Translations under genes and position numbers: made by a program
Shown here: positions 1 through 5,285 of the stretch, one piece after another
Numbering within the stretch: the stretch's first letter is position 1
Layout: every line of letters starts with the position of its first letter
Assembly (NCBI GenBank): GCA_900551535.1
Contig: URWJ01000106.1
Span: 1-5,288 of the forward strand
DNA length: 5,288 bases
Direction of reading: 5' to 3'
Source: an uncultured Granulicatella sp.
Lineage (GTDB): Bacteria > Bacillota > Bacilli > Lactobacillales > Aerococcaceae
The notes under the pieces: generated by a model
Databases searched by the model: none
What the model was told of the DNA's origin: nothing
Seen by the model: only the letters and a program-made list of their open reading frames with translations

Positions 1-6
1 TGGCCC

Positions 7-49
7 AAAACAAAAAGGAATTAAGCAACAATTAGTTGCTTAATCCCTT
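7..49 (-). terminator. Rho-independent terminator, distal of two
   Basis: Read on the minus strand, AAGG-G-ATTAAGCAAC (35-49) pairs with GTTGCTTAAT-T-CCTT (15-29) around the loop TAATT. The only odd position (45 with 19) is a G-U pair in minus-strand RNA, while the plus-strand RNA has a C-A mismatch there. This gives a 15-bp stem. It runs into TTTTT-G-TTTT (complement of 7-16), a proper U-tract, so the terminator points in the direction of all genes in the window. It is the second hairpin after the S-component gene and may act as a backup stop. Confidence 0.85.
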
Positions 50-89
50 CCTAAAATTCTTCATCAACACTATTTGACAAAGAGCCCAA

Positions 90-127
90 AAATTCCGAAA
101 TTCACTTATAAGTGAATTTCGGAATTT
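90..127 (-). terminator. Perfect 38-bp palindrome, probable terminator
   Basis: Positions 90-108 are the exact reverse complement of 109-127, with 19-bp arms centred on CTTATAAG. It starts 7 bases after the stop codon of the S-component gene. On the minus strand the 3' arm ends in TTT and continues TT before GGGC, giving a short U-run of five. That fits a terminator, although most of the U-run is paired in the stem. Because the palindrome is perfect, the same hairpin forms in RNA from either strand; the plus strand also has a T-run shortly after (132-136). A protein-binding site or a dispersed repeat are alternatives. Confidence 0.65.
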
Positions 128-134
128 CGCATTT

Positions 135-674
135 TTACTGTTTATTTTGTTTCAATTTATAGTTCGCATAGAGTTTTAACGTAATCGTTCCAAACACAGC
201 TACTGTTAATAAGTTGATGATACTTACAATCCATCCTTGCGTAAATACAATCGTTGTGGAGTGTTGATAGAACAATACATCAAGCGTCGGTGCAATTAAT
301 CCGAAAATCGCAATATTCACTGCCGCTTGTACGACATTGAATCGCACCATATCGTGTTGTGAAAAAATTCCTTGTCGTAAGCTGTTGCGACGAATCGCGA
401 ATCCAAATACGAATCCTAATGCACCAGTACTTAAAGCCCAAGAAAGCCATAAGTGATCCGTATTGATTAAATCAAATAATACATGCCCAGTAAAACCGAC
501 AATGGCTGCTGGAATAGCGCCTGCAACACCTGCAAAGAGTGCAAGGTATCCATATGCCAATTGAATATATACTCCCTCAAATGGTGTTGTAATCGACGTT
601 ATTGTCATTATCGTTGTCATAATTCCAATCCCAATAACGGTATAGAGAATTGTTTTAAACAGTCCGTCTTTCAC
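135..674 (-). CDS. ECF transporter S component, UPF0397 family
   Basis: Membrane protein of 179 residues, the usual length for UPF0397, the family also labelled ECF-type riboflavin transporter S component. S components bind a vitamin-like substrate and deliver it through an energy-coupling module of two ATPases and a T protein. Hydrophobic stretches lie near residues 7-27, 37-66, 76-94, 111-133 and 148-169. Family-typical pieces are IQLAYGYLALFAG (37-49), GFTGHVLFD (60-68), RFNVVQ (111-116) and VFTQG (143-147). The start is the GTG at 672-674: it sits 6 bases after a strong AGGAGG, whereas an ATG at 714-716 would run 26 bases into murB and has no such site. It begins 16 bases after the murB stop, so it is probably co-transcribed and perhaps coupled. 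No ATPase or T gene is nearby, so it should use a shared module encoded elsewhere. The substrate is not readable from sequence; riboflavin is only the family label. Confidence 0.88.
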   Translation of the reverse strand: MKDGLFKTILYTVIGIGIMTTIMTITSITTPFEGVYIQLAYGYLALFAGVAGAIPAAIVGFTGHVLFDLINTDHLWLSWALSTGALGFVFGFAIRRNSLRQGIFSQHDMVRFNVVQAAVNIAIFGLIAPTLDVLFYQHSTTIVFTQGWIVSIINLLTVAVFGTITLKLYANYKLKQNKQ

Positions 675-680
675 AATACC

Positions 681-686
681 CCTCCT
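681..686 (-). promoter_or_regulatory. Ribosome site that fixes the GTG start
   Basis: The minus strand reads AAAGGAGG, then GGTATT, then GTG. The AGGAGG core is 6 bases from the GTG codon (672-674) and begins a few bases after the murB stop codon TAG (691-693). Ribosomes finishing murB would therefore unload on this site, which suggests translational coupling. The site decides the start of the S-component gene. Confidence 0.85.
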
Positions 687-690
687 TTGC

Positions 691-1602
691 CTATTTCGAT
701 GCTGGCTCTTCTCCAATAATTCGTACTTCTGGTTCTAGAGCGACGCCATCTTTTTCTAAAATCACTTTTTGAACATGGCGGATTAAATCCATATAGTCCG
801 TTGCTGTTCCGTTATCAATATTCACCATAAATCCAGCATGCTTTTTAGACACTTGCACGCCACCGATTTGATATCCTTGAAGTCCAGCATCTTGGATTAA
901 TTTTCCTGTAAAATGCCCTTGGGGACGTTTAAACACACTTCCACATGAAGGATATTCTAGCGGTTGTTTGCTTTCACGTAAATGCGTTAATTCCGCTACT
1001 TTTTGGTCAATCTCTTCTTGCACGCCTTCAGCTAGACGGAATCCAACTTCAATTACAAGATCGCCTGTTTTTTGAACATGGCTATGACGATAGCTGAAGT
1101 CTAAGTCTTCTTTTGTGTAAGTTTTGAATTCCCCATCAGGAGTAATGACTTCAACGTACTCAACAACTTCGCTCACTTCACCGCCGTATGCGCCAGCGTT
1201 CATGAAGATGGCTCCGCCGACACTTCCTGGAATCCCGCAAGCAAATTCTAAGCCTGTTAATCCATTTTTCGCCGCTTCTTTTGAGACATCAATTAAGGCT
1301 ACTCCGCCTTCAGCCACGATTTGTGTACCAGATACTGTTAAATGCGACATGTCGTTTAACATAATCACAGCACCGCTAATTCCGCCATCTTTAATAATCA
1401 CGTTCGACGCGTTTCCTAAAATCGTTGTTGGAATATTATGTTCGCGAAGCCAATGCATCACTGCGCTTGCTTCTTTTTTATCTTTTGGAAAAATCAGAAT
1501 GGCAGCACGGCCACCTGTTTTTGTAAATGTATAATTTTTAAGTGGTTCGTTGTAAAAAACTTTTACATCCGGAAACTCTGTTGAAAATACAGTATAATCC
1601 AT
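691..1602 (-). CDS. murB: UDP-N-acetylenolpyruvoylglucosamine reductase MurB
   Basis: FAD enzyme of the cytoplasm that uses NADPH to reduce UDP-GlcNAc-enolpyruvate to UDP-N-acetylmuramate, the second committed step of peptidoglycan precursor synthesis. The 303 residues match full-length Gram-positive MurB. The FAD-binding part shows TKTGG (27-31), ILGNASNVII (61-70), and GLEFACGIPGSVGG (117-130) followed by NAGAYGGE (135-142). The conserved arginine is R172 in SYRHS, the catalytic serine is S222 in CGSVFKRP (220-227), and the catalytic glutamate is E292 in PEVRIIGE (291-298). The HAGFMVN stretch (255-261) is typical of the Gram-positive form. The ATG lies 6 bases after AAGGAG (1609-1614). It has its own likely promoter in the gap after mtnN and is followed closely by an ECF S component. 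All key residues are present, so it should be active. Confidence 0.97.
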   Translation of the reverse strand: MDYTVFSTEFPDVKVFYNEPLKNYTFTKTGGRAAILIFPKDKKEASAVMHWLREHNIPTTILGNASNVIIKDGGISGAVIMLNDMSHLTVSGTQIVAEGGVALIDVSKEAAKNGLTGLEFACGIPGSVGGAIFMNAGAYGGEVSEVVEYVEVITPDGEFKTYTKEDLDFSYRHSHVQKTGDLVIEVGFRLAEGVQEEIDQKVAELTHLRESKQPLEYPSCGSVFKRPQGHFTGKLIQDAGLQGYQIGGVQVSKKHAGFMVNIDNGTATDYMDLIRHVQKVILEKDGVALEPEVRIIGEEPASK

Positions 1603-1630
1603 ATTCTTCTCCTTATTCGTAATCCTTTTA

Positions 1631-1659
1631 ATACTACTATTCTCACACGATTACGTCAA
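1631..1659 (-). promoter_or_regulatory. Sigma-A-like promoter for murB
   Basis: On the minus strand a -35 box TTGACG (1654-1659, five of six consensus bases) is followed by a 17-base spacer and a -10 box TAGTAT (1631-1636, four of six). Transcription would start near 1624, giving a leader of about 22 bases that holds little beyond the AAGGAG ribosome site. I see no terminator between mtnN and this point, so murB probably also receives read-through from the tsaE unit. Confidence 0.65.
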
Positions 1660-1679
1660 CTATTTGGAAGGTTTAACCC

Positions 1680-2378
1680 TTACGCATCCCATTCTTGTAA
1701 TAATTGATGCACCATTTGCGCTGAACGTTTTCCAGCTTGAACGATAAACGTATCAAAATCAACCGCAGACGTTCCACGTTCTGGAATATCTGAAATGGCA
1801 CGAATCACGATAAATGGAACTCCAAACGCGTGACACGCTTGAGCAATCGCTGCCCCTTCCATTTCAGAAGCCATCACATCTGGGAAGTGTTTTAAAATAT
1901 GTGTTCTTTGCTCACGAGTATGGATAAAGCTGTCAGACGAAACGATAAGGCCTGTATGGCTCTTTAAATCCACCTTAGCAATCGCTTGTTCAATGGACGG
2001 TAAGAAGTCCTGGTTCATGGCAAAACGCGCTGGCATGCCCGGCATTTGCCCGTATGCGTAATTAAAAGCTGTTACGTCAGCATCGCAGTACGCAAGCTCT
2101 GTTCCAATGACGATATCACCAATTTCTAGAGTTGTGCCAAATCCACCAGCAGAACCCGTATTCATCACCAAGTCTACTCCGAAGCGATCGATTAAGATTC
2201 CAGTAGCCAGTGCAGAAATCACTTTTCCAATTCCAGATTGGACAAGGACAATATTTTTTCCAACAATTGTCCCTTCGATAAACTCCCAGTTGGCAACGGT
2301 TGTTTTCTTCTCAATCGTCATCTCTTCTTCGAGCAGACGTTTTTCTTCTTCCATTGCCGCAATAATTCCAAATTTCAT
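1680..2378 (-). CDS. mtnN: 5'-methylthioadenosine/S-adenosylhomocysteine nucleosidase
   Basis: Cytoplasmic hydrolase (MTAN, also called Pfs) that removes adenine from methylthioadenosine, S-adenosylhomocysteine and 5'-deoxyadenosine. It clears inhibitory by-products of S-adenosylmethionine reactions. The product S-ribosylhomocysteine is the LuxS substrate, so the enzyme also feeds AI-2 production where luxS exists. The 232 residues are the standard length, and the numbering matches the E. coli enzyme: general acid E12 in AAMEEEK (7-13), substrate-binding E174 in SEMEGAA (171-177), and catalytic D197 in RAISDIP (193-199). The phosphorylase-fold glycine pieces SGIGK (48-52) and NTGSAGG (73-79) are intact. 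Its ATG follows GAGGTG by 5 bases and lies 15 bases after the GNAT stop, so it is the last gene of the tsaE unit. Confidence 0.97.
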   Translation of the reverse strand: MKFGIIAAMEEEKRLLEEEMTIEKKTTVANWEFIEGTIVGKNIVLVQSGIGKVISALATGILIDRFGVDLVMNTGSAGGFGTTLEIGDIVIGTELAYCDADVTAFNYAYGQMPGMPARFAMNQDFLPSIEQAIAKVDLKSHTGLIVSSDSFIHTREQRTHILKHFPDVMASEMEGAAIAQACHAFGVPFIVIRAISDIPERGTSAVDFDTFIVQAGKRSAQMVHQLLQEWDA

Positions 2379-2393
2379 TCTTTCACCTCATCC

Positions 2394-2918
2394 TTATCGT
2401 TCAATCATCTTCGCCATCAAGACAATATCTTCATATCCGTCACCGATTTTTACACCGTTCTTAATGAGCCCTTCTTCTACAAATCCACACTTTTCATAGA
2501 GGTGACGGGCTTTTTTATTGATAGCAACAACCTCAAGTTCAACACGAGAAAGAGTTGAATATTCCCTCACCCAATCAAGCATTTCTTCCATCATGACGGT
2601 CGCAATTCCTTGGCCCCAATAGGACTTCAATACGCTAATTCCTAACTCTCCACGGTGTGAAAATTTAGGATGTAAGCTACCAGCAATCGAACCAACGGCA
2701 ATAATGGCATCCCCATCTTTTGCTAGTAACATATATTGATTTTCGTTCTCGTAGAGCGATTCAATAAACAACTCTTCTTGAGCAACTGAATATTTCAACC
2801 CTTCTGGTCCAAAGGAAAGAAAATCCGTTTCACTGCCTACTTTTTTACTATAATCTAATAACGCTTTCGCCTCGTCTTTGACTGGAAGTGCAAATGTAAT
2901 TTCTCGTTCTTTACTCAT
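2394..2918 (-). CDS. GNAT family N-acetyltransferase
   Basis: Soluble protein of 174 residues with the acetyl-CoA-binding GNAT fold. Motif A is seen as VLKSYWGQGIATVMM (96-110), after the beta-strand ELGIS (91-95). The later motif ARHLYEKCGFVEEG (137-150) is the usual C-terminal tyrosine-containing B motif. The acceptor is unknown. It sits directly after tsaE, and other Firmicutes carry the ribosomal alanine acetyltransferase rimI near tsaE. This protein is longer than typical RimI and looks more like the general small-molecule or RimJ/RimL-type group, so I do not call it rimI. From memory, streptococci have a comparable tsaE-acetyltransferase pair. The ATG is 6 bases after GGAGG (2925-2929) and overlaps the end of tsaE by 8 bases in another frame, which suggests coupled translation. 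Confidence 0.9.
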   Translation of the reverse strand: MSKEREITFALPVKDEAKALLDYSKKVGSETDFLSFGPEGLKYSVAQEELFIESLYENENQYMLLAKDGDAIIAVGSIAGSLHPKFSHRGELGISVLKSYWGQGIATVMMEEMLDWVREYSTLSRVELEVVAINKKARHLYEKCGFVEEGLIKNGVKIGDGYEDIVLMAKMIER

Positions 2919-3384
2919 CTGTTGCCTCCAATTGTTTGATAAATTCTTCGTACTCTTTTCCGTGAGGAACTAAACGAATCACACGCTCAGACTCTCCGTC
3001 ACCTTCACGGTCGATTTGAACTTTTAAGAAAGTCGAAGGAAGTTCATCTTCGATATACTGCGCCCATTCAACGACGCACACACCACCCGCATAGAAGTAC
3101 TCTTCGAGGCCTACTTCGCTGGCGCCACCACTTTCTTCAATACGATACATGTCCATATGAAATAGCGGAAGTCGCCCTTTACGGTATTCACGAATCAATG
3201 TATACGTTGGGCTTTTAATGACGCGGTCGATGCCTAAACCAACAGCGATTCCTTTTGTAAGAGTCGTCTTTCCAGCACCTAAATTGCCTTCTAGAATGAC
3301 GCAGCTATTTTCAAATAACGCTTCACCTAAACGCTGTCCTAGCGCCATTGTCTCCTCTTGTGATGTTGTATGTACTTCAAACAT
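2911..3384 (-). CDS. tsaE: tRNA t6A biosynthesis ATPase TsaE
   Basis: Small P-loop ATPase (YjeE/YdiB family) that works with TsaB and TsaD to place the threonylcarbamoyl group on A37 of ANN-decoding tRNAs, an essential modification in many bacteria. The 157 residues match the family. The Walker A loop is GNLGAGKTT (33-41), followed by the switch-like SPTYTL (58-63), the HMDMYR motif (76-81) and the Glu-Trp pair of VVEWAQ (104-109), all TsaE hallmarks. The partners tsaB and tsaD are not in the window. The ATG lies 7 bases after AAGGAG (3392-3397). It is the first gene of a unit with the GNAT and mtnN genes, and a probable promoter overlaps the boundary of the preceding terminator. Confidence 0.96.
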   Translation of the reverse strand: MFEVHTTSQEETMALGQRLGEALFENSCVILEGNLGAGKTTLTKGIAVGLGIDRVIKSPTYTLIREYRKGRLPLFHMDMYRIEESGGASEVGLEEYFYAGGVCVVEWAQYIEDELPSTFLKVQIDREGDGESERVIRLVPHGKEYEEFIKQLEATDE

Positions 3385-3421
3385 GATGATACTCCTTCAA
3401 CCTTATCTCGTTGTCTTGCAT

Positions 3422-3453
3422 AAAAAAAGAGCCAAGACAAACTGTCTTAGCTC
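3422..3453 (-). terminator. Rho-independent terminator of the ABC transporter unit
   Basis: The minus strand reads GAGC-T-AAGACA, loop GTT, TGTCTT-G-GCTC, then seven T. The central T and G form a U-G wobble in RNA, so the stem is 11 bp with a three-base loop. On the plus strand the same position is a C-A mismatch and there is no U-tract, so the direction is clear. It begins 17 bases after the ATPase stop codon and separates the transporter unit from tsaE. Confidence 0.92.
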
Positions 3454-3462
3454 ATTATAGCA
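3454..3462 (-). promoter_or_regulatory. Extended -10 promoter for the tsaE unit
   Basis: The minus strand carries TGCTATAAT, a perfect extended -10 element (TGn plus TATAAT), in the 17 bases between the ATPase stop codon and the terminator stem. The region where a -35 box would fall, at the very end of the ATPase gene, is weak (about TTCTAA), as is usual for extended -10 promoters. The predicted start near 3447 leaves a leader of about 63 bases before tsaE. The start falls inside the first arm of the terminator hairpin, so transcripts from here would lack most of that arm. Confidence 0.6.
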
Positions 3463-3470
3463 TATTTCGC

Positions 3471-4208
3471 TTATTTTAGAACGCGTCCTAAAAATTCTTT
3501 CGTACGGTCTACTTGTGGGTTTTCAAAGATTTGTTCTGGAGTCCCTTCTTCTGCGATAACTCCTTTATCCATGAAGACAACACGGTCGCTGACTTCTTTG
3601 GCAAATCCCATTTCGTGTGTGACAACAATCATTGTTAGCCCTGTGTGCGCTAAGCTTTTCATTGTTTCTAACACTTCGTTTACCATTTCTGGGTCAAGTG
3701 CTGAAGTTGGTTCGTCGAAAAGCAATACATCTGGTTCCATTGATAATGCACGCGCGATGGCTACACGTTGTTTTTGACCACCTGATAATTGACGAGGTTT
3801 TGCATTAATGTACGCAGCCATTCCTACTTTTTCAAGGAATTCTTTTGCGATTTTCTCTGCTTCCTCTTTTGATTTTTTCAACACTTTCATTGGTCCAACG
3901 ATACAGTTCTCTAACACGTTTAAGTTGTTAAATAAGTTAAACTGTTGGAACACCATTCCTACGTGAGTACGGTATTCGTAAATACTCTTGTCATGTTCAA
4001 GAATATTTTGGCCATCGTAGTAGATTTCGCCTGATGTTGGTTTTTCAAGTAAGTTCACACAACGTAAAAGTGTTGATTTACCAGAACCACTTGAACCTAT
4101 AATCGTTACTACTTCCCCTCGTTTTACTTCAAAAGAAATATCTTTAAGAACTTCATTAGTACCGAAAGTTTTACTTAAGTTTTGAATGGAAATTACTGCT
4201 TCGCTCAT
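3471..4208 (-). CDS. glnQ: Polar amino acid ABC transporter ATP-binding protein
   Basis: Membrane-associated ATPase that powers uptake of a polar amino acid through the adjacent permease. The 245 residues are the normal length of the GlnQ/HisP/ArtP group. It has every nucleotide-binding element: Walker A GSSGSGKST (38-46), Q-loop FQQFNLF (87-93), signature LSGGQ (141-145), Walker B VLLFDEP (161-167) with catalytic E166, D-loop SALD (169-172) and H-loop H198 in VVTHEMG. VFQQFNLF and THEMGFA are typical of this amino-acid subfamily. The substrate cannot be fixed from the ATPase, so the symbol is a family-level name. The ATG shares one base with the permease stop (TAATG), and a GAAAGGAA ribosome site lies inside the permease end, so translation is probably coupled. 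A terminator follows 17 bases after its stop. Confidence 0.95.
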   Translation of the reverse strand: MSEAVISIQNLSKTFGTNEVLKDISFEVKRGEVVTIIGSSGSGKSTLLRCVNLLEKPTSGEIYYDGQNILEHDKSIYEYRTHVGMVFQQFNLFNNLNVLENCIVGPMKVLKKSKEEAEKIAKEFLEKVGMAAYINAKPRQLSGGQKQRVAIARALSMEPDVLLFDEPTSALDPEMVNEVLETMKSLAHTGLTMIVVTHEMGFAKEVSDRVVFMDKGVIAEEGTPEQIFENPQVDRTKEFLGRVLK

Positions 4209-4987
4209 TATGCATTTCCTTTCTGTCTAGTTTTTTCTTCGACTGCTGACATTGAGTTTGAGTTCAATGGATCTGAATAAATCACTTCATAGTTATCTGG
4301 ACCATCTAATTTACGCTCGAAGTAACGTAAGATACGAGTCACTGTGAATGTCATGATGAAGTATAAAATTAATGTTACAAAGAATGTATCGAAGTAACGG
4401 AAGTTTTGTCCCGCAACTGTTTTTGTCGCAAAGTACAATTCTGATACTGAAATTACGTTCAATACAGAAGTATCTTTGATGTTGATAACGAACTCGTTCC
4501 CTACTGCTGGAAGGATGTTACGGAGTACTTGTGGGAAAACAACATAACGCATTGTTTGCCAGTGAGTCATCCCGATAGCTTGGCTGGCTTCAAATTGTCC
4601 TTGATCGATAGAGATAATCCCACCACGAACGATTTCTGACATATAAGCCCCTGTGTTAATCGATACGATGAAAATCGCAGCGAATGTCACATCTAAGTTA
4701 ATTCCAAACATTAATGCTGTTCCGTAGTATATTACCATCGCTTGTACAATCATCGGTGTTCCACGGAAGAATTCTGTATAGCAGTTTAAAATGATAACTG
4801 CAATTTTTAAAAGGATACGTTTAGGTCCTTTTTCTGGTAGTGGAATTGTTTTAACAAATCCGATGAACATCCCGATTAATGTTCCGATAATTGTACCAAT
4901 AATTGAAATATATAGTGTAATCCAGGCACCTGTTAAGAACATTTGCCAGTTCTGTTGAATGATTTTTACAATCCAATCAATACTCAT
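4208..4987 (-). CDS. glnP: Polar amino acid ABC transporter permease
   Basis: Inner-membrane permease of the His/Glu/Gln/Arg/opine family (HEQRo type), 259 residues. Hydrophobic segments are near 15-45, 59-70, 80-96, 99-116, 157-185 (interrupted) and 201-221. The family motif TEFFRGTPMIVQ is at 71-82. The EAA loop that docks on the ATPase is EASQAIGM (133-140) continuing to FPQ (151-153). A hydrophilic tail of about 30 residues after 229 makes it longer than many relatives. No substrate-binding domain is fused, unlike the Lactococcus GlnP fusion, so a separate binding protein is expected. None is encoded in the window, and it may lie upstream of 5288 or elsewhere. The ATG has a modest TAGGAAAA site 6 bases ahead. 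The amino acid carried is not determined; the symbol is a family-level name. Confidence 0.94.
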   Translation of the reverse strand: MSIDWIVKIIQQNWQMFLTGAWITLYISIIGTIIGTLIGMFIGFVKTIPLPEKGPKRILLKIAVIILNCYTEFFRGTPMIVQAMVIYYGTALMFGINLDVTFAAIFIVSINTGAYMSEIVRGGIISIDQGQFEASQAIGMTHWQTMRYVVFPQVLRNILPAVGNEFVINIKDTSVLNVISVSELYFATKTVAGQNFRYFDTFFVTLILYFIMTFTVTRILRYFERKLDGPDNYEVIYSDPLNSNSMSAVEEKTRQKGNA

Positions 4988-4998
4988 TTATTTTCCTA

Positions 4999-5068
4999 CT
5001 TTCTGTATTTAATGTGTATGTATACGCCACACGAGGTGGCGGTGTGTTATGTTTGCTTTCTGTATTTA
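4999..5068. repeat. 13-bp direct repeat flanking a GC-rich hairpin
   Basis: CTTTCTGTATTTA occurs exactly at 4999-5011 and again at 5056-5068, 57 bases apart. On the coding strand this is TAAATACAGAAAG, and the copy nearer the permease runs straight into its ribosome site. The 44 bases between the copies contain the GC-rich hairpin at 5025-5041. The arrangement could reflect a small duplication, an insertion with target duplication, or a paired binding site. Confidence 0.6.
5025..5041. repeat. Short GC-rich hairpin
   Basis: CGCCAC (5025-5030) and GTGGCG (5036-5041) are perfect inverted repeats around a five-base loop. There is no T-run after it on either strand, so it does not look like a terminator. 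It lies about 40 bases before the permease start codon and would be in the leader of that transcript. Confidence 0.55.
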
Positions 5069-5081
5069 GCGAGTGCCCCTG

Positions 5082-5144
5082 CGCAGTGGTTTATTGACTT
5101 TCTTTTCATCGCTCGCGATTTAAGAAAGTCTAATAAACTTTGCG
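5082..5144. repeat. Long composite hairpin
   Basis: A nested inverted repeat. CGCA (5082-5085) pairs with TGCG (5141-5144), TTTATT (5090-5095) with AATAAA (5132-5137), GACTTTCTT (5096-5104) with AAGAAAGTC (5122-5130), and ATCG (5108-5111) with CGAT (5116-5119) around a four-base loop. Only a one-base bulge (5131) interrupts the long middle helix, and a 3-by-2 loop sits nearer the tip. In all about 23 base pairs can form. No U-tract follows on either strand, so it is not a standard terminator. A structured leader RNA or the core of an intergenic repeat fits better. Confidence 0.7.
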
Positions 5145-5163
5145 GACGAAAAACTACGAAGCA

Positions 5164-5190
5164 TAAAAATCTCGCACTGTGAGATTTTTA
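5164..5190. repeat. AT-rich inverted repeat, possible two-way terminator
   Basis: TAAAAATCTC (5164-5173) is an exact inverted repeat of GAGATTTTTA (5181-5190) around the seven-base loop GCACTGT. In plus-strand RNA two more pairs (G-U and C-G) can form inside the loop. Either strand presents an A-run before and a U-run after a short GAG/CTC core, the pattern of a weak bidirectional terminator. On the minus strand it follows directly after tandem TAA codons (5188-5193), so it could end an upstream transcript, though the open frame before those stops does not look like a real protein. Confidence 0.5.
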
Positions 5191-5218
5191 TTAGCTTCTG
5201 TCTTTCTGCCATCCTGTA

Positions 5219-5264
5219 GTTGAACTCGGGCTTGTTAAACTCAAAGTTCTATAAAGTTGAGCTC
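5219..5264. repeat. Three near-identical nine-base direct repeats
   Basis: GTTGAACTC (5219-5227), GTTAAACTC (5234-5242) and GTTGAGCTC (5256-5264) differ from one another at only one or two positions, following GTT(A/G)A(A/G)CTC. The spacing is 15 and then 22 bases. CTCAA (5240-5244) and TTGAG (5257-5261) can also pair as a small stem. The set could be operator sites or part of a dispersed repeat. Confidence 0.4.
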
Positions 5265-5285
5265 GCCATCGCAGAAATGGCGTGC
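5261..5285. repeat. GC-rich hairpin at the window edge
   Basis: CGCCAT (5264-5269) and ATGGCG (5277-5282) are perfect inverted repeats around a seven-base loop. GC at 5261-5262 and GC at 5284-5285 add two more pairs beyond one mismatch. There is no clear U-tract on the minus-strand side. It belongs to the same run of structured DNA as the other hairpins upstream of the permease, and the element may continue beyond 5288. Confidence 0.5.

Noticed and set aside
74..79. Consensus TTGACA on the plus strand near the left edge
   Set aside because: No -10 box lies 16-18 bases downstream; the nearest TATAAG is 27 bases away within the palindrome, and no plus-strand gene follows.
675..716. Longer S-component start at an ATG inside murB, adding 14 residues
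   Set aside because: The added residues are charged and unlike the family's start, no ribosome site precedes that ATG, and the AGGAGG sits ideally before the GTG at 672-674.
1124..1534. Plus-strand open frame opposite murB
   Set aside because: It is antisense to a complete murB with all catalytic residues; the protein is low-complexity and has no ribosome site.
1665..1680. Possible terminator between mtnN and murB (AAGG/CCTT symmetry)
   Set aside because: The stem is only four to five pairs with no T-run on the minus strand, so read-through into murB is more likely.
4943..5182. Plus-strand open frame of 79 codons running from the permease gene into the upstream region
   Set aside because: It starts inside the permease gene in antisense, lacks a convincing ribosome site, and its second half translates the hairpin arms, so its openness is better explained by repeat sequence. 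It is worth keeping in mind only if the region proves to be a repeat family.
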